DNA of 64,000 nt, taken from the NCBI GenBank assembly GCA_034670405.1, contig JAXDDX010000117.1, forward strand, positions 1 to 64,000, read 5' to 3'. Below are positions 36,353 to 64,000 of this stretch, in pieces (the first letter of the stretch is position 1; each line of letters opens with the position of its first letter). Origin of the DNA: Hoplostethus atlanticus (Eukaryota > Chordata > Actinopteri > Trachichthyiformes > Trachichthyidae). The position numbers were made by a program, and so were the translations under genes. A model generated the notes under the pieces. That model had not been told where the DNA came from, did not search any database, and was given only the letters and a program-made list of their open reading frames with translations.

Positions 36353-37611
36353 CTGACCATAGGAAAGTAGTTAAAATTACAATGATCATTTTTGGCAGGG
36401 AACCATCTAATTCAAATTATATGTGGGCAACACCAGAAACTGTAAACGATTTCAAATGTATGCAATTTTGACTCGGCAGATAGAGGGGTAATTTCCTGTC
36501 TAACAGGAAGTAGTTATTTCTCAGCTCCCACAGCTCAGAACATCAAACAAAGGTTCACTTGATCAGGAAACACTCTCAAAGCTAGATTTTCCATGTGCAA
36601 CGAAAGGCCCAATGTATACAATGTATGCAATTCTGCTCAATTTGACCCGGTCTAACTGTAACCCTAAAAGACCTCAATAAATCCACACATCTGATCCTGA
36701 ATGTACCTGCTTCGACAGCAACATCAGGGGACGCAGTCTCTCCTTCCTCTCTGGTCTCGGTCTGAGGAACTGCTTCAACCCTAAGAACAAGAGGACATCC
36801 ATTTAGGAGAAAGTACCAACACATAATACCAAGGCATACGGGATGTTTCCATTTTCATTTCCAAATGTTAACATCATCCCACTACATTTCTCAGCACTTT
36901 CATCCATTTAAAGCCAGGAGCTTACAGGGATACATTGACTTGTTTCTTCTCCCATGGACACAAAACAGGGAATCAACTTAATGCTTCAACTAAAGAATGG
37001 TATGCTACTACAAGAAGCATCGTTCAATGGAAACTGGTGGGTACAGATGTGTCGACTGTGAGCTCATTGGCTACTTATGGGGTGAGCCTCTTTAGCCTTA
37101 ATTATCCCGCATCGTATCCTACCTGTCGATGGCGCTGTCCTCCCCACTGAGGTACTGGCTGTCCGGATCAGAAGAGGAATCCAAGATAGGGGCGGCGGAT
37201 CTGAAAGAGACGGTGATGGGGGGAGAGGAGGGGGAGGAAAAGAGAGAAGAAAGGTGGAGGGAGGAGAGACTAGGGGACTGGGAGATGGAAAGAGATGTGG
37301 CAGAAGGGGAGGGAGAGGAGGGAGGAGAAGAGGATGTGGCCGAGGAATGGCTAGGGCCGAGCGACGTGCCATCCTCAACAGTGACCTGTTAAAGAGAACA
37401 ACAGGTGAAGTGAGCTTGACATCTGGATGAATAACACAACAGTGGCTAACTTCAGTTACATTTACTCAAGTGGAGTGAGAGAACTTCACCACTAACTTAG
37501 TTCACAGGGAAAGAAACACACAAAATACATAAATATTTATACCAACTGATCCACACAATATGTGTAATCCATGTTTGGATTACTGTCTGAATACCCTGAT
37601 TACTTATACAG

Positions 37612-37642
<31 letters not shown>

Positions 37643-38176
37643 CATGCATTTTTCATGCATTTTTTTTATATAGCACATTATAACAGTTGTTTGGAAAAGC
37701 CCTTTATAAATAGTTTATTGTTTTTATTATTTATATGAACAGACAGTAGCGCTGGTAGTGTCGCGTGCTGCAGAGCACCGACTGAAAAGCCATTTTATTT
37801 AAAAAAATGTGAACACAACGTCATTACGCATCCTCAGAACATCTGGAGGACTGAACTTTCCTCTGCATTCAAACAATAAGTCAAGCGGCGGTGTAGCAAG
37901 GAGCTGCTACCCGGGGATACTCCGCAACCTACAGCCAAAAGTCACGTTGACACGCTCATTTTTACCCCACGGCCCTACGGAAGCCCACAGTGACTGTGTC
38001 TTACTAGCAACAACCACATTTAATTTCCTAGACCACTTTTTAAAGTTACTTATCACATTCATCACCAGGTTTCTGTATTTCTGCTCAAATTGCACAGTAA
38101 AACCTCGCAACAGACCCGGCTTTTGGTCCGCTATCTTTAACGTTAACATTACCTGTTTGGAGTGGCAGCAACCCAT
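36261..38176 (-). CDS. Unidentified gene with N-terminal MGCC motif (four 5' exons)
   Basis: Four minus-strand exons join with matching phases: 38153-38176, 37123-37385, 36707-36780 and 36261-36352, each bounded by AG/GT. The ATG at 38174-38176 has a G at -3 and +4. The product starts MGCCHSK, a pattern typical of N-myristoylated and palmitoylated membrane-tethered proteins (inference from Gly2 with Cys3 and Cys4). A Ser/Pro-rich stretch of about 60 residues follows, then an acidic segment containing DPDSQYLSGEDSAID, an acidic linker, and EPEWDSFSAWEF. About 151 residues are encoded and the last exon ends in phase 0 with a donor, so the gene continues 3'; the satellite starts 230 bp further on. 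I do not recognise the protein. Three matching exon phases make a real gene likely. It could be truncated by the satellite or only interrupted by misassembly. Confidence 0.65.
36707..36780 (-). CDS. Exon 3, MGCC gene
   Basis: 74 bp, acceptor TTCTTAG and donor CAG|GTACAT. It completes the codon split from exon 2 and encodes VEAVPQTETREEGETA and a short acidic tail, leaving 1 nt. Confidence 0.65.
37123..37385 (-). CDS. Exon 2, MGCC gene
   Basis: A pyrimidine-rich acceptor (…TTCTCTTTAACAG) at its 5' end and a CAG|GTAGGA donor. It has 263 bp and leaves 2 nt to the next codon. The coding strand is a long C/T tract encoding the Ser/Pro-rich segment, so length polymorphism is likely. Confidence 0.65.
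37608..37646. repeat. (TA)n microsatellite
   Basis: Alternating TA with one break, in intron 1 of the MGCC gene. Confidence 0.85.
38153..38176 (-). CDS. Exon 1 coding part, MGCC gene
   Basis: Encodes MGCCHSKQ and ends exactly at a CAG|GTAATG donor. No start-proximal TATA box was evident upstream. Confidence 0.6.
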
Positions 38177-38756
38177 TCCCTGTTCCTAACCAGTTTCGGC
38201 TCTCAGTGGTGTCAAAAATACTAATTATTTCTCAGCGAAAATCTCTAGTGTGTTCATTGTGTCTGTTCTCGTCAAGTTTGTTGAGACAAGTGACGCGTTT
38301 GGAACAGCGGTGCAACATGGAATGTTGCTTCGCTGCATCATATCTGACGTCTCGTTTGGCTGCCATCAACCAACACTGTGTGTAATATAATGTGCATTTG
38401 ATGAATAAACTTGAACTTGGATGCCTATGCTCAGATGCGGTCCTCCACTTCTTCCAGAGAGATTTGGGGGTTCCTGGATTCACTGATAACTCTTCTTCAC
38501 CAGTAGAGGGCATCATGTGTCAGTGGTTCAGTTCAGATCAACAGCAGTTTGGGACCACAGGGAGGCAGTCAGCACCAATGAATGGTGGACACAAAGATTG
38601 GATCACATTCAGTGGCATTTTTATATGTAAAAAAAAAATGGTGGGGCACCAACCACTTCAATAGATAGGCTACATACCAGGAAAACTACAGTACTCTCTC
38701 TTGCTACTGATGTGTTTTTTTTAACACATCAGACAGAGTGGCTTGCTTCTAGCAGG

Positions 38757-38802
38757 TGAGAGCGAGAGAGCGAGAGAGACAGAGAGACAGAGAGAGAAAG
38801 AA
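38757..38802. repeat. (GAGA)n purine microsatellite
   Basis: GAGAGCGAGAGAGACAGAGAG-type run upstream of the MGCC gene. Confidence 0.8.
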
Positions 38803-39128
38803 TTACCACTGTCACAAGCCTAAATTAAGAATGCAATATTTAAGCCGACACAACCAAGCTCAGATCAAATGAGCCTACAGGGCCATAAGCGAACAGCCAA
38901 GAGCTCAACTCTCAACACCACTGAAGGCCACAACAAAGCGCACACACAACTTTTTAGGGATACAGATCCATTCTATGACAACATTATGACAACAACCTTA
39001 ATAGATAAGCATGGACACACTCGTCACCATCTATATCAATCGATCCAGCACAACAATATGGCCAATGCACGGACCAGCACCACAAAGGGAGGATGATAAA
39101 TATGCGTTCACTCACCAAAGCTGAGGGC

Positions 39129-39275
39129 TCACTTGAAGAGAAAGGCGGCACGGTGGTTCTTCCTCTGGGCAAACTTATCGATGACTTTGGGGATGAAGTC
39201 ATGTAACGTTAGCTGCTGAATCAGCTGGCTTACGATGGATAGCATGGCCAATGCGTTGAGTCGCGGCTGTCCCAT
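39129..39275 (-). pseudogene. hAT-type transposase C-terminal fragment
   Basis: A 48-residue frame from ATG (39273-39275) to TGA (39129-39131). Its LNALAMLSI near the start and KVIDKFAQRKNHRAAFLFK at the end resemble the conserved C-terminus of hAT-family dimerisation domains, as in ZMYM/hAT-like fish proteins. Only this tail is present, without the catalytic region. It could alternatively be the last exon of a domesticated hAT gene, but no upstream exon was found. Confidence 0.5.
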
Positions 39276-39447
39276 GGTATTGCGAGTGAAAGGCACCAAG
39301 GCACTTTACTTCCAATTTGAGCATCAAACTGATTTTTTGGCCTACACCTGCTCCCAAGTAACCCTATCCCTGAGCCCGGTCACGGCCCTGGAGCCCTCTG
39401 GTGGCGCAGAGGGGGATGAGGCTGCTATAAATATATATACATATATA

Positions 39448-40025
39448 CAGACAGGTGACAAATTAAAGGAAAAAACAAAGGTAAGGTGTTGGGCCACCAC
39501 AAGCTGCCAGAACAGCTTCAATGCGCCTTGGCATAGATTCTACAAGTCTCTGGAACTCTACTAAAGGGATGGGACACCATTCTTCCAAAAGATATTCCCT
39601 CATTTGATGTTTTGATGATGGTGATGGTGGAGGGTGCTGTCTAACACGTCTGTCCAAAATCTTCCATAGGTGTTCAATTGGGTTGACATCTGGTGATGTC
39701 AGACCATAGCATATGATTCACATCATTGTCATACTCATCAAACCACTCAGTGACCCCTGTGGATCATCCTGGAAGAGACCACTCCCATCAGGATAGAAAT
39801 ATTTCTCATAGGATTTACAGTGACTCTTCCCTCTAAGGGGACAAGTGGACCCAAACCATGCCAGGAAAATGCCACCCCCCACAGCATAACAGAGCCACCG
39901 GACCCCCTCACTGGAAGGGTCAAGAATTCAGGCGTGTACCGTTCTCTTGGTATACGCCACACATGCACTCGCCCACTTGTCGAGAATATGGTGAAGGATG
40001 ACTTTATGCACTGCAAGCCTACTAT
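39448..40025 (-). mobile_element. Tc1-like transposon relic, 5'-truncated
   Basis: The outer end carries GACAAATTAAAGGAAAAA, the same terminal sequence as the Tc1 element at 58.4 kb. Reading minus, a fragment with SVMLWGVAFSWHGLGPLVPL (39747-40016) is followed by the Tc1 C-terminal region (39463-39657). Frames are broken and the right inverted repeat and DNA-binding part are missing, so it is inactive. Confidence 0.8.
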
Positions 40026-41427
40026 AATATCCCTCTATGTAGTTGTCGACGGACTGTTCTTGCTGACAGTCTGATCAACATTAAGGCTGGCCTGTTCAAC
40101 AAAGGGAATAGGCTGTTTTTTTAACCAAGTGCTGGGTTTCTGGCTCATAGTGGTAAATATACCAACAAGACCGTATGCAGACAGTCACAAGTAATTGCTC
40201 TATGTATCCTTTCCTTTCTGAGAAGACACTTTTGGGTTATCAACAGACGCATATTATCAGTAACACTCTCATCAAATGCCGTCGGCTCTTTCTTCATTAA
40301 ATAACAGGCCTTACATTTATGAGAGAAAAGTAAATGCTGTTGTGCTCTAGCTCCATTTCATTCCCATCAACTTTACTAATGAATTAAACGTCATGTACTG
40401 TAACCCTTCCACGTCATTCAAATTAGACCTGGAGCTTTGCTGCTGCCAGCAGCGCATCATCTCATCTGGAAATGGTTCAACTTGGTTGAATAGATTATAA
40501 CTTGGCAGAGAATGCATTTACGGAGCTGGAAATGAATATCTTTCAGAATATGGCCTTTTATACCTGTTCAACTTCTAGAGTTGCAGCTGTTTGAAGCAAG
40601 TTACAACTTTGTCTTTGTATGACATTGTATGCTAGACTTGACATATCTGGCGAGGCAGTTTTAAGGATGATGTGTTGAATTGATAATTTTTTTTGCATAT
40701 TGGTATTGTATATTGGTCTAACTAACCTTTGAATTTTTCTCAAACCATTCTACAATTCATCTTAAATAATATAGGCCATGTACTTTATAAAATTATTTTC
40801 TTTACAATTAACCTCACACACACACACGTTGAAACAAGTTGAAACAATACATTTATACTGTTAAACACTTTCCATGACTTTGTAATATTAGCATGCCCTG
40901 CCCTCTATTGGCCTAAAAGGTGAACAGCACCGTTGATGCATTCTCTGCAATTTATTTGTGACTGGAGAGCTAAAACTCATCATTACTGCCACTTAGTGGT
41001 AAGAATGTTGGGTTTAAATAGTAGACTGACTCAAGCAATTTCTCATGATTGTAGCGCAACGTATGAAAGTAAACAGTCACAGCAACTCAAAAGAATAATT
41101 GTTATAGGTCTATTAGCCAATAAACAAAATAGCATTTGTCAAAAGTAGTTTGATGCCTAAGAGAATGGAAAATATAGAATACGATGACAAAATCATAGAT
41201 TACTGAGGAAAATTCTTCCAAAAGAAGACAATGAAAACAATATGGTAATTTTAATGATGATAACTTTTATTTGACTTTACACTCAAAGCTGGCCACACTA
41301 ACAGTTAAATCGTAGAGTGTGCAAACTTGTTTGTAACCTTGCTATGTGCAAGAGGGGAAAGTGAGCATCAAAGCAAACCTACTTCAGGTCAGTCACCCAA
41401 TTACAGAATAAATTAAGATCCAATAGG
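40026..41427. other. Intergenic sequence with no recognised gene
   Basis: AT-rich, one short CA run at about 40815. No exon chain, RNA gene or terminal repeats seen. Confidence 0.4.
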
Positions 41428-42019
41428 TATGGGGCGCCAAATGTAACCCACTGAATTTCGTCCACGTGTGTGACAATTTTTGTCACACGAAATCCAAAAA
41501 CACCTTGTTTGATTTCGGCCACGAAATGCATATGGGCGTCTAATGTTACCCCGTGGATTTCGTCCATGAAATCCATTCCGTCAATTTTATCCGGCACCAA
41601 ATCCATTTCGTCCGCATTTCGGCGATTTCTTGCGGCACGAAATGCATTCTTTGTGCGTTTCTTTATGCATATGCTGTCATTGGCCTACTTTCACTGGCCT
41701 ATTTTCACTGCCCATTTTCACCCACTAGATGGGGCATAGGTGCTGCAGAAAGCTCGGCACACTAAAGTGTTTGGCATATTACGGCACTAAATTCATTTAA
41801 TACTTAATAATTAAACTAGAATTTGAAGACAAGATTTGAAACCATGGAACAAAGCAAACTTTCTCCAGCAGCAACAACAGCAACAGTGCTGTCACATAGA
41901 GTTGCATAGCCTACCATTCATAAAAATCATTAGCCTATTTGTTTTAGTGATGAAATGAATTTCATGGCACAAAATGGATTTCGTGGACGACATTCAGTGG
42001 GTTACATTTGGCGCCCATA
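41428..42019. mobile_element. MITE with ~34-bp terminal inverted repeats
   Basis: The left end GGCGCCAAATGTAACCCACT is mirrored at the right end (AGTGGGTTACATTTGGCGCC), and the match continues inward through an AATTTCGTCCAC-like segment. TA borders both ends, compatible with a TA target duplication. The ~590-bp interior has repeated ATTTCGTCC/GAAATCCATT motifs and no transposase, so it is non-autonomous. Confidence 0.75.
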
Positions 42020-43782
42020 ATTAGGTGGCCTTGAACATTGTGAGGACAATCAAACCTCCCTACACATGCAGTAGAAGATGATCATCTCACTCATATGACA
42101 TTGTGCAGTGAGGAACAGGATATAAACACAAGTGCTCACTCTCCCTATTTCTATGGGTGGATACAGAATCAGCTCCCATTCAGGCTGTATGACTGCAACA
42201 AGACAGAGCAGTGGATCTGTGGTTCGTCAAGGGGAAATACTCCTACAACAGAATTCAACAGCGATATTCTGATATTTAATGTCACTTTGAGTTGTCTGTC
42301 TCAGTAATGACAAAATTCTGAAGCTGCTCTATTGTCCGTGACTGTGGAGACAGTACTGGGTGATTTTAAGGGGATACGGGCACATGTTGCCTCAGCTGTT
42401 AGCACTGCAATAAAATAAAGACAAAGCAGCCATTATTTCCAAAAATTCTGTGTTTATTAGAGATGATAAAGTATTGACCATTTTCTAGGTTTATACAAAA
42501 TGAACACAAAACAACAAGACAGCAGCTTCTGGTTCTTCCTCTCTATACTGGTTCTATTCATTCTGAACTAATCTCTCCCACCTCTTGCCCTGCGACAGTC
42601 TTGTACCTGGGTTACTTTCGTAACCCTGAGGGAATGTGTGTGGGGTAAAATGTGTGGATTTTTGTGTTGGCTTCTCATTAAGATATTTGACACTTTGTGG
42701 GCTTTTTACGTCTGCCTGCCCCCTTTTCTCAGGGACTGAGGCAGGGACTGAATCCCTTTTCAGCCACTCCAGTCCAATCCAACCCACATTATGTTTAAAT
42801 TGTGAACCAAATCTAAACATCTGATTTGTATTTGACATTTCATGATGTTATCTGTATCAAATTTACTCTGCTTATCACTTGTATCACAACAGATTGTAAA
42901 ACTGTGGTGCGAAAAGGCATAAAAAGAGAATGCAGCCCTGCTTAGACAGTTAGCTGTATCTTCAAGTTGCCATGCATCTATACAAGAGAAACCTAGAGAT
43001 GGAGGAGAAGGGAGACACAGAGCCTCTGGACAGAAACACTGCGCTATACTGTCTGGTTAAGTCTGCTGTCTATTCTGTTATGTTTCCCACCTGCCCCCCC
43101 CACCCAAAATATACAACAGCTTTTTAAAATGTACATTTTACAATCATTCTTCTTGAGAAATGAGAAGTGTTTGTTTCTGTTTTTCAGTCATGTGCTCCAT
43201 ATCCACAGGATATGATGTGAGGTCAGTTCCTGTTTCCTAAAAGTAGGAGTTGTGACCCCATATTAAGGCTCTCCGACTCTCTTTATGTCTCAAACCTATT
43301 GAACACCCAGTCCTCTGGATCCAGAATGAAAATTATTTATATAGTGGAGGATGAGGGTGGCACACGCATGCGCGCACACGCGCGCACATGCACACATAAA
43401 CACACGTCACGGCTAAGGCTGCCCTATGCTCTCCCATGAGGTTTACAACCAATATCTGAGGAGGAGGGAGAGTTCAATGTCCTAGAGTAGGGGTATGCTC
43501 CTCCTCTGTCAGGACTGGCCATTGGTTTGGGCGAAAGGAGGAACTCCCCCCGCTAACCTACACTTTCAGAAAAAGAAGTTCAATATTTTACCTTTCATCA
43601 TTAGGATTGCCATATTTGGAAAAGTATGGCAGTACCAATGACAACAGCCATAATGTTGTAGCTTTTTCTGAGTGTGTGTGGTCCTGTTGATTCCATATCA
43701 GGCTAGTGCAGTCTAGTCCAGAGCCATATTCCAGCTCAGTCACAGAGTGTAGTCTTGGCTTGTCTGTGGCCTAGCTGTGGCC
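42020..43782. other. 3' flank of the NDST gene
   Basis: Follows the NDST stop codon on the minus strand and probably holds its 3' UTR. An AATAAA on the minus strand (plus-strand TTTATT at 42453) is one candidate poly(A) signal. No other gene recognised. Confidence 0.35.
43356..43412. repeat. Alternating purine-pyrimidine (CA/CG) run
   Basis: CACACGCATGCGCGCACACG-type sequence; this composition favours Z-DNA (established for alternating purine-pyrimidine tracts). Confidence 0.7.
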
Positions 43783-60238
<16,456 letters not shown>

Positions 60239-61062
60239 CTACAACAGACACAGATAATTAGTCACATTAGTCACATATCACAGATCTAGAAAACTTTAAA
60301 TTAGCCTATAGTATACCTCAATGGTTTGTTGAATAAAGGTCACTGTAGTCAGCAGAAAAGCCTAGTAGGAAGTCCTTTCTTTTATGAATACAAGAATAGA
60401 ACTGAAAAATATTACCTTCACACCTTTACATCTAAGCAATATGGTTAAGGACTCTCTTCAAAAAATAATGATCCCCCTCAGTCCCTACTGGCTTCATTAT
60501 GACTACAAGACAGAGAGGGACGTCTAAAGAGGTCTGCAACAGATGTACAGAAAGCCTGAGGATGTGGACATGATTCAAGATTCAAGAACTTTATTTGTCA
60601 CATACACACACAGGGTGTGCAGTGAAATGAAAAGTGGCAATGCTCAGCAGGAATGTGCAAAGGGCAACAACAGTACGCAGTATTTACAATAAAAGCACTA
60701 TTAACAATGGTAAGAAATATAAGTAAAAAATATAGAAAAATATGAAAAAATTGTATATATGTATATAAATTATGTGTAGTCGCTACCTAAGTGTGTGTGT
60801 GTGTGTGCATAAGAGGGGCAGTGTGTGGGACTTGGTGAGGTCAGAGTTCACAGTCCTGATGGCCTGAGGAAAGAAACTCAGTCTCAGTCTCTCTGTTTTT
60901 GCAGTGTGACTGCAGAGGCGCTTGCCTGACCGCAACAGCTGAAACAGTCCGTTGTTGGGGTGGTGAGGATCCTTCATGATCCTTCATGATCCTACAGGCT
61001 CTGGTTTGCACCTCCTGGTGTATAAGTCCTGCAGGGTGGGGAGTGTAGTTCCAATAGTGCGT

Positions 61063-61827
61063 TCAGCCGAACACACTACTCTCTGCAGAGCCTTCCCGTC
61101 CTGAGCGGAGCTGTTGCCAAACCAGGCAGTGATGCTTCCTGTCAGGATGCTCTCTACAGCTCCAGAGTAGAAGGACTGAAGGATCCTCCGAGAGACTCTG
61201 AATTTCCTCAGTTGCCTGAGGTGGTAAATGCACTGCCTTGCCTTTCTTACCAGAGTGTCTGTGTGTGTGTCTGTGTGCCCTCCTAAAGTCCACAATCAGC
61301 TCCTTAGTTTTGGTGACATTCAAGAGGAGGCTGTTGTCCTGGCACCAGAGTGACAGGTCAGCGACTTCCTTCAGGTAGGCCTTCTGGTCGTTGTTAGAGA
61401 TCAGGCCCACCACCACTGTGTCATCCGCAAACTTAATGATGGAGTTGGAGCTGAACCTGGCCACACAGTCATGTGTGTACAGGGAGTACAGTAGGGGGCT
61501 GAGGACGCAACCCTGGGGGGATCCTGTGTTCAGGGTGAGGGGGTTGGAGGTGTGTCTGCCCACCCTGACCACCTGGGGCCTGGTGGTCAGGAAGTCCAGG
61601 ATCCAGGCACACAGGTGGGTGTTCAGTCCCAGCTCAATCAACTTGCTGGCCAGTCTGGTGGGGACTATGGTGTTGAAAGCTGAATTATAATCAATGAACA
61701 GCAGTCTCACATAGCCCCCCTTTCCAGCTGTCAAGATGAGAGAGTGTGGTGTACAGTACCTGGGAGACCGCATCATCTGTGGATCAGTTTGGACGATAAG
61801 CAAACTGCAGCGGGTCCAATGGAGCAA
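61063..61827 (-). pseudogene. LINE reverse transcriptase, palm domain
   Basis: Carries motif [14 protein letters not shown] (catalytic Asp46), [20 protein letters not shown] (101-120) and the FADD box (133-136) followed by the [12 protein letters not shown] region. Separated from the RT N-terminus by a frameshift and ending in a scrambled tail near 61270. Confidence 0.88.
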
Positions 61828-62285
61828 GGGAAGAAGGCGCAGATGTAGTCCTTAATCAGCCTCTCAAAGCATTTCATGACCAGTGAGGTGAGGGCCACCG
61901 GTCGGTAGTCATTCAAGCATGCTGGAGAAGCATTCATAGGCACAGGGAAAATAGAGGATCTCTTGAAGCATGTGGGGACCACAGACTCAGCCAGGGAGAG
62001 GTTGAATATTGTGGTGAACACTGGAGCTAGCTGATTAGCACAGGTCTTCAGTACTCGCCCAGATATGTCATCTGGGCCTGCAGCTTTCCTGGTGTTCACC
62101 CTCGTCAGAGCCCTCCTCACACTGTGCTCAGTCACAGAGAGTGTGTGTTCATCCCTAGCGGTAGAACTCACTTTGGCTATGCTAACAGTGTTGTTGTTAG
62201 CCGGCGAGCTAGCACTGTTGTTGCTAGCCTCAAACCGTGCATAAAATGACTTCAGGTCGTCCGCTAGGGATGCGTCGGCACTCAC
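61773..62285 (-). pseudogene. LINE reverse transcriptase, N-terminal part
   Basis: Contains VRRALTRVNTRKAAGPDDIS and the fingers-region motif NDYRPVALTS…MKCFERL of LINE RTs. Loses frame near 61800. Confidence 0.85.
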
Positions 62286-62310
62286 AATTGCGGGGGGTCT
62301 GCCCTGGTAG

Positions 62311-63369
62311 TCAGTTATAGTCTGTAGCCCCTGCCATAGGCGTCTGGTCGCGCTGCTCCATCTGCGACTCCACTCTGTCTCTGTACCTCCTCTTGGCTTC
62401 CTTCACCGTCCTTCTCAGTCCGTAGGACGCTGCCTTGTGCTCGTCCATGTTGCCAGATACAAGACCGGAGTTATAGGCAGCAGCACGGGTGTTCAAAGCG
62501 TCGTGGATGGATCTATCAACCCACGGTTTTTGGTTAGGAAAGGACCTACCTTTTACCGTGGGGACGATGGTGTCGGCTAGCGTTGCTATGAAGCTCGTAA
62601 CTACTTCTGTAAACTCGCTGACGTCCCTGGAACTGGATTGGAACATGTCCCAGTCGACGTCACACAGAGCGTCCTGTAGCTCGGCCTCTGATTGGTCGGA
62701 CCACCGCTTTACGTCCCTCGTCACTACCGCTTCCCGTGCTATCCTTTGTTTATACTCCGGTAGCAGGAAAATGGTGGCATGGTCTGATTTACCGAATGGA
62801 GGGAGAGAAACAGCCTTGTAGCCTCTATGGAACGGTGTATAGCAGTGCTCCAATGTTCTTTCCCCTCTGGTAGCACACATGATGTGCTGATGGAAGTTCA
62901 GCATGACTTTTTTTAGGTTCGCCCTATTAAAGTCCCCAGCCACCACCATAGCCGCGTCGGGATGTTTGTTCTGATGCCGACATAACACATCATGTAGGTC
63001 CGATAGTGCTACGTCGGTGTCCGCTTGTGGTGGTATGTAGACAGCTGTGATGATGACCGAGCTGAACTCGCGGGGAAGGTAGAATGGACGGCATGAGATC
63101 GTCAGATGCTCTAAATTCGACGAGCAGGAACGAGAAAGAGTCTTAAAGTCCTTGGGGTTGCACCACTTGTTGTTGGTCATGAAGCAAACCCCTCCACCCT
63201 TAGATTTACCAGACTCTTCCGTTCTATCCGCACGGAAAACAGAGAAGGACTCGGTTGGGCATATGACTCGATCCGGCACCAGCGGGGTCAGCCATGTTTC
63301 CGTCAGACAAAAGATGTTACAATCCCTCATGTCCCGTTTGAATCTAATCCTCGCCCTAACATCATCCAA
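62311..63369 (-). pseudogene. LINE endonuclease domain
   Basis: A 352-residue frame with AP-endonuclease signatures: LTETWL (22-27) with the metal-binding Glu, GGGVCF (58-63), VAGDFN (143-148) and SDHATI (195-200) with the catalytic Asp-His. It nicks target DNA for target-primed reverse transcription in this family. It ends at a stop at 62311, 26 bp before the next frame begins, where an intact element would continue into RT. Confidence 0.88.
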
Positions 63370-63735
63370 TTTATTTTCCAGAGACTGGACGTTAGCAAGA
63401 AGGATGCTGGGCAGAGGTGGACGGTGGGATTGAACTCTTAGTCTGTTCCGAATTCCGCTCCGTTTTCCTCAATGTTTTCTCCTTCATCTCCCCGGAGATG
63501 CGTCTCCACTGTTGTTGTTGTGGCTCGCTTGTAAGATCTCCGCCAGCCACACTGGGTTGATGGAAAAAGTGGACAAAAACCTTTGTTTTACGCAAAAGTT
63601 TATGTCCAAAAGTGTGCTACGTTCGTAGAATGTTAGTGCCGATGTGTATATCCAAAACAAACACAAAAACTAAAAAAACGCACAATCTCCGCGGAGCTGC
63701 CACGACGGCGTCTAGACACGGCCGCGCCATCGTAA

Positions 63736-64000
63736 TCCTAATTCCTATCATAACACTGCTTTAGCCATCCAACACTAAAAAGCAGAACTTGCCTTTCCAG
63801 ATGGCACAGTCATTGAGCTGAACAAGTCACTTCATCTCAGCTCTCTGCTATAAATGCTTCTTCTCCATCTAATTCACGACTGGGATATGAATTAGCTCTG
63901 CCTATCACAGGCTGGTAAGCCAGAATGCAAGACTGGAGATAGATGTGCAACTACTGAGAACAGAAAAAGAAGTATACATGAACTGTGCCCTTCTGCAAAG
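63736..64000. other. Unassigned sequence 5' of the LINE
   Basis: Probably NDST intron; no exon recognised. Confidence 0.35.

Larger units (their letters stand above)
60578..63735 (-). mobile_element. Near full-length non-LTR retrotransposon (CR1/L2/Rex1-type)
   Basis: On the minus strand: GC-rich 5' leader (63.4-63.73 kb), an apurinic endonuclease frame, a reverse transcriptase in two frames, and a 3' end AATAAAGTTCTTGAATCTTGAATC at 60575-60600 typical of a short-repeat LINE tail. No LTRs. Clade is inferred from the RT style. Confidence 0.85.

Noticed and set aside
37064..37392. Purine-rich plus-strand frame opposite exon 2 of the MGCC gene
   Set aside because: The minus-strand exon has matching splice sites and phases; the plus frame is its shadow.
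61391..63433. Plus-strand frames over the LINE
   Set aside because: Antisense shadows of endonuclease and RT.

Overview
The window is eukaryotic, almost certainly from a bony fish. It has intron-split vertebrate genes with GT-AG boundaries, a heparan-sulfate N-deacetylase/N-sulfotransferase (NDST) gene, Tc1-like transposons, a fish-type non-LTR retrotransposon, an endogenous retrovirus with a tRNA-Arg primer site, an rDNA fragment and very large satellite arrays. The long open frames inside the satellites (about 8.5-21 kb and 33.5-36 kb) and inside the GC-rich left end are by-products of repeats and are not annotated as genes.

Layout, left half. 1-1.3 kb is GC-rich, poorly resolved sequence joined to the NC end of a retroviral gag. 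1.3-7.96 kb is the 5' part of an endogenous retrovirus on the minus strand: a roughly 2.1 kb LTR (5868-7961), an 18-nt tRNA-Arg(ACG) primer-binding site (5845-5862), a leader of about 1.4 kb with tandem repeats, and gag split over two overlapping frames (4401-2848 and 3058-about 1290). No pro, pol or env is present. 8.45-21.06 kb is a satellite array with a unit of about 360 bp. It is clean to about 10.95 kb, then full of substitutions and deletions that look like unpolished sequence. 21.15-23.6 kb is a broken rDNA piece (18S 3' part, ITS1, 5.8S, ITS2, 28S 5' part). 23.6-26.9 kb is unidentified low-quality sequence. 26.93-28.8 kb is a second, partial copy of the retroviral LTR. 28.86-29.93 kb is a CA/CACGTG-rich simple-repeat field. 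29.93-33.47 kb holds three tandem copies of a 1.2 kb unit, followed by a second block of the satellite (33.47-36.03 kb).

Layout, right half. 36.26-38.18 kb carries four phase-consistent minus-strand exons of an unidentified gene whose product begins M-G-C-C. Its 3' side runs into the satellite. 39.1-42.0 kb has a hAT-type fragment, a Tc1 relic and a MITE with long inverted ends. 43.78-60.23 kb holds nine minus-strand exons covering the sulfotransferase half of an NDST2-like gene, with the stop at 43783. At least three of these exons (55.8, 52.5 and 49.5 kb) carry single-base indels. Introns of this gene contain a 4.3 kb composite inverted-repeat element (44.68-49.02 kb), a TIR element, two Tc1-like elements and, 5' of the last visible exon, a near full-length LINE (60.58-63.73 kb).

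The genes do not form a functional system: the window is two host genes in a repeat-dense region. Several observations (broken rDNA next to satellite, error-dense blocks, coding indels) point to assembly trouble and limit biological claims.
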